DNA from: UBA685 sp002299005
GTDB lineage: Bacteria > Pseudomonadota > Alphaproteobacteria > Puniceispirillales > Puniceispirillaceae
Direction: 5' to 3'
NCBI GenBank assembly: GCA_963966775.1
Contig: CAXAAH010000064.1
Coordinates: 1 to 7,970, forward strand
DNA: 7,970 nt
A program made the translations under genes and the position numbers. The notes beneath the pieces are model-generated. The model was given only the letters and a program-made list of their open reading frames with translations. It was not told where the DNA came from and searched no databases. Below, piece after piece: positions 6,633-7,970 of the stretch. Each line of letters starts with the position of its first letter. Position 1 is the first letter of the stretch.

Positions 6633-7916
6633 ATGTCCAAAACAACGCCGCCTATTGGCGCACGCCCAAGTTTATTTCCTGCTTATAAGGACACACAGCA
6701 GGAACAACGACTTGTGAGCATGATGCTACGTATTTGTGAAATAATTCCAAACGTAGCTGAAATCATCTCCCTCTCAGCTGGCACATCGACATCTAAACGA
6801 AACCTAAATTCTCTATCCATCGTGATTGAGCCGATATTTAAGAATGCCGAAAAAAGGCCAGATGCCTATATTCGCATTGGTGATAAATCGATTCTTGTTG
6901 AAAAAAAAACGGGCACAAACGAAATAAAAAATGAGCAGATTCAACATTATGGCGAAATAGCCTTCAATAATGATATTGATGTCATTCTAACCATATCCAA
7001 TCAATTGACATCAGATCCCACGCATCACCCCTCAGATATAAAATTAAAGAGGCGAAAAATAGACCTTCGTCATGTTTCTTGGCGGCATATTGCAACAGGC
7101 ATAGATAATATATTAAAGGCCAACACATTAGAGGCAGACCCGTCCAAGAGAGACGTCCTCAAAGATTTTTATCAGTTTTTAGAAAATCCAACCGTCTCAG
7201 GTGTCCTTGGCTTTACGCAAATGAGCCCGGAATGGACAATGCTTTGCCAATCTGCTGTCGGTGAACGTTTGAACAAGTCAGTCTATGAGCAATGTGTCAA
7301 AGATTGGTTTCAAGAGGAAAAAGAACTCACGCTGTTATTAATGCGCGAATTCAAAGAAGGCGCACATGGCACGGGCGTATCGATTTACCAAAAAAGATCT
7401 GAGACGAGCGAGCAACGCTTTGCTCAGTCAGTGAAAGACCTAGAAAAATCCACTAGGCTTGTCACAGACTTATCTATCAGGGGTGCCTCAAGTCTAATGA
7501 AGGTGTCTGTGGATATAAGATCGCACAAAATAACCATCTCTATGAATGTTTCCATCTCAGGGCCATCAACAATCAGAGGACAGGTTTCGAAGCTGAAATC
7601 AATGCTATCTCACCTTGCAAAGGATGATAGTCAAATCCGTGATCACGTTAAGATATTAGCTTATAAGAAATATGCGCGTGAACGCCGAAGCTGCACAATA
7701 GACCGGCTATTCAATGATGAATGGCACGACCAGTTCGATATGCTCAAATCCGAAGATTTTAATATTGAATATGATATGGAGATATCAAAGGCGCACTTTA
7801 GAGGACGCAAAATATTCATTACCCATTTAGAAAAAGGGGTAATGAATTATTATAGTGAAATTGGGCAGTGGCTACGAAATGACCAAAAACCCGCACCTAA
7901 AACCAAAGATGCTTAA
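6633..7916 (+). CDS. Predicted PD-(D/E)XK nuclease-like protein of unknown role, 427 aa
   Basis: I do not recognise a named gene. Counting from ATG 6633, the N-terminal third looks like a PD-(D/E)XK nuclease fold. It has a helix with EQR (24-26) in a DTQQEQRLVSMMLR stretch, then RPD (75-77) leading a strand, the catalytic-type ExK as VEKK (E90, K92), and Q102-xxx-Y106, resembling the QxxxY motif of RecB-like nucleases. A buried strand DVILTISNQ follows. The remaining 270 or so residues have no motif I can name. SGVLGFTQMSPEW (about 189-201) and the surrounding spacing recall a widespread family of hypothetical proteins, from memory only. No signal peptide or membrane segment is visible, so it is probably cytosolic. 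The gene is much AT-richer than the helicase: a hand count gives 45 G+C of 120 in 6841-6960, against 76 of 120 in 481-540 plus 2401-2460. It appears to be monocistronic, with no methylase or specificity partner in view. Defence against foreign DNA is possible but unproven. The in-frame ATG at 6600 would add 11 residues. Confidence 0.8.
   Translation: MSKTTPPIGARPSLFPAYKDTQQEQRLVSMMLRICEIIPNVAEIISLSAGTSTSKRNLNSLSIVIEPIFKNAEKRPDAYIRIGDKSILVEKKTGTNEIKNEQIQHYGEIAFNNDIDVILTISNQLTSDPTHHPSDIKLKRRKIDLRHVSWRHIATGIDNILKANTLEADPSKRDVLKDFYQFLENPTVSGVLGFTQMSPEWTMLCQSAVGERLNKSVYEQCVKDWFQEEKELTLLLMREFKEGAHGTGVSIYQKRSETSEQRFAQSVKDLEKSTRLVTDLSIRGASSLMKVSVDIRSHKITISMNVSISGPSTIRGQVSKLKSMLSHLAKDDSQIRDHVKILAYKKYARERRSCTIDRLFNDEWHDQFDMLKSEDFNIEYDMEISKAHFRGRKIFITHLEKGVMNYYSEIGQWLRNDQKPAPKTKDA
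7811..7851. other. Strong inverted repeat inside the 3' end of the nuclease-like gene
   Basis: The 11-base arms ATTCATTACCC (7814-7824) and GGGTAATGAAT (7837-7847) are perfect complements around a 12-base loop. With a one-base bulge at 7848, three more pairs form (7811-7813 with 7849-7851). It lies about 65 bases before the stop codon. On the minus strand the stem is followed by ATTTTG, so it could serve weakly as a terminator for a convergent gene entering from the right. Confidence 0.6.
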
Positions 7917-7925
7917 TCTGACCGA

Positions 7926-7970
7926 CTAAGATGATTTCTTTGGTGGCAGAGCGCGGCGGATGTGTAATTC
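7926..7970 (-). CDS. Possible C-terminal end of a convergent gene (14 codons visible)
   Basis: On the minus strand a frame is open from the window edge to a TAG at 7928-7926, giving a C-terminus ELHIRRALPPKKSS. A basic, proline-containing tail is typical of real protein ends, and the stop is nine bases from the convergent stop at 7916. The plus strand also has an open frame from an ATG at 7931, so the call is uncertain. No family can be assigned. Confidence 0.3.
   Translation of the reverse strand, partial: ELHIRRALPPKKSS

Noticed and set aside
7930..7970. Possible tRNA start at the right edge (GGTGGCAGAGC resembles a D arm)
   Set aside because: No matching GCTC half of the D stem and no acceptor arm in place; a protein-coding frame on the minus strand fits better.

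Overview
The window looks like a piece of an alphaproteobacterial chromosome. The evidence is the alphaproteobacterial/mitochondrial-type heme A synthase, a groES-groEL pair with a Gly-Met-rich GroEL tail, and a DinG/XPD-like helicase of the type known from this class. Base composition is moderate and uneven. A marine group such as SAR116 would fit the style of the sequence, but I cannot confirm that without a database search.

Layout from left to right. Bases 1-69 may be the last codons of an upstream gene that overlaps the next start as ATGA. Bases 66-2948 (+) encode a 960-residue iron-sulfur superfamily 2 helicase with an in-frame pentapeptide repeat. A hairpin at about 2972-3008 separates it from the convergent groES-groEL operon, which is on the minus strand (groES 5028-4741, groEL 4687-3038). 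The divergent gap of about 450 bases between groES and ctaA holds no convincing gene. It does hold a plausible heat-shock-like promoter, a 20-base near-palindrome upstream of groES, a C-rich tandem repeat and an inverted repeat just ahead of ctaA. The heme A synthase gene (ctaA/COX15 type, +) runs to 6478 and ends in a terminator whose U-tract arm is itself the first copy of a 13-base tandem repeat. A lone, AT-rich gene then follows (6633-7916, +), encoding a predicted PD-(D/E)XK-type nuclease with its own promoter. The last 45 bases may be the end of a gene on the minus strand.

Most of the window is housekeeping: DNA repair or replication, protein folding, and maturation of the aa3-type oxidase. 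These genes do not form one pathway. The least ordinary part is 6500-7970: a repeat-expanded terminator, an abrupt drop in GC, a solitary nuclease-like gene with a G7 tract in its leader, and a strong hairpin near its 3' end. That pattern fits an accessory gene inserted beside core genes. I see no CRISPR array, transposase, rRNA or tRNA, and no clear multi-gene novel system.
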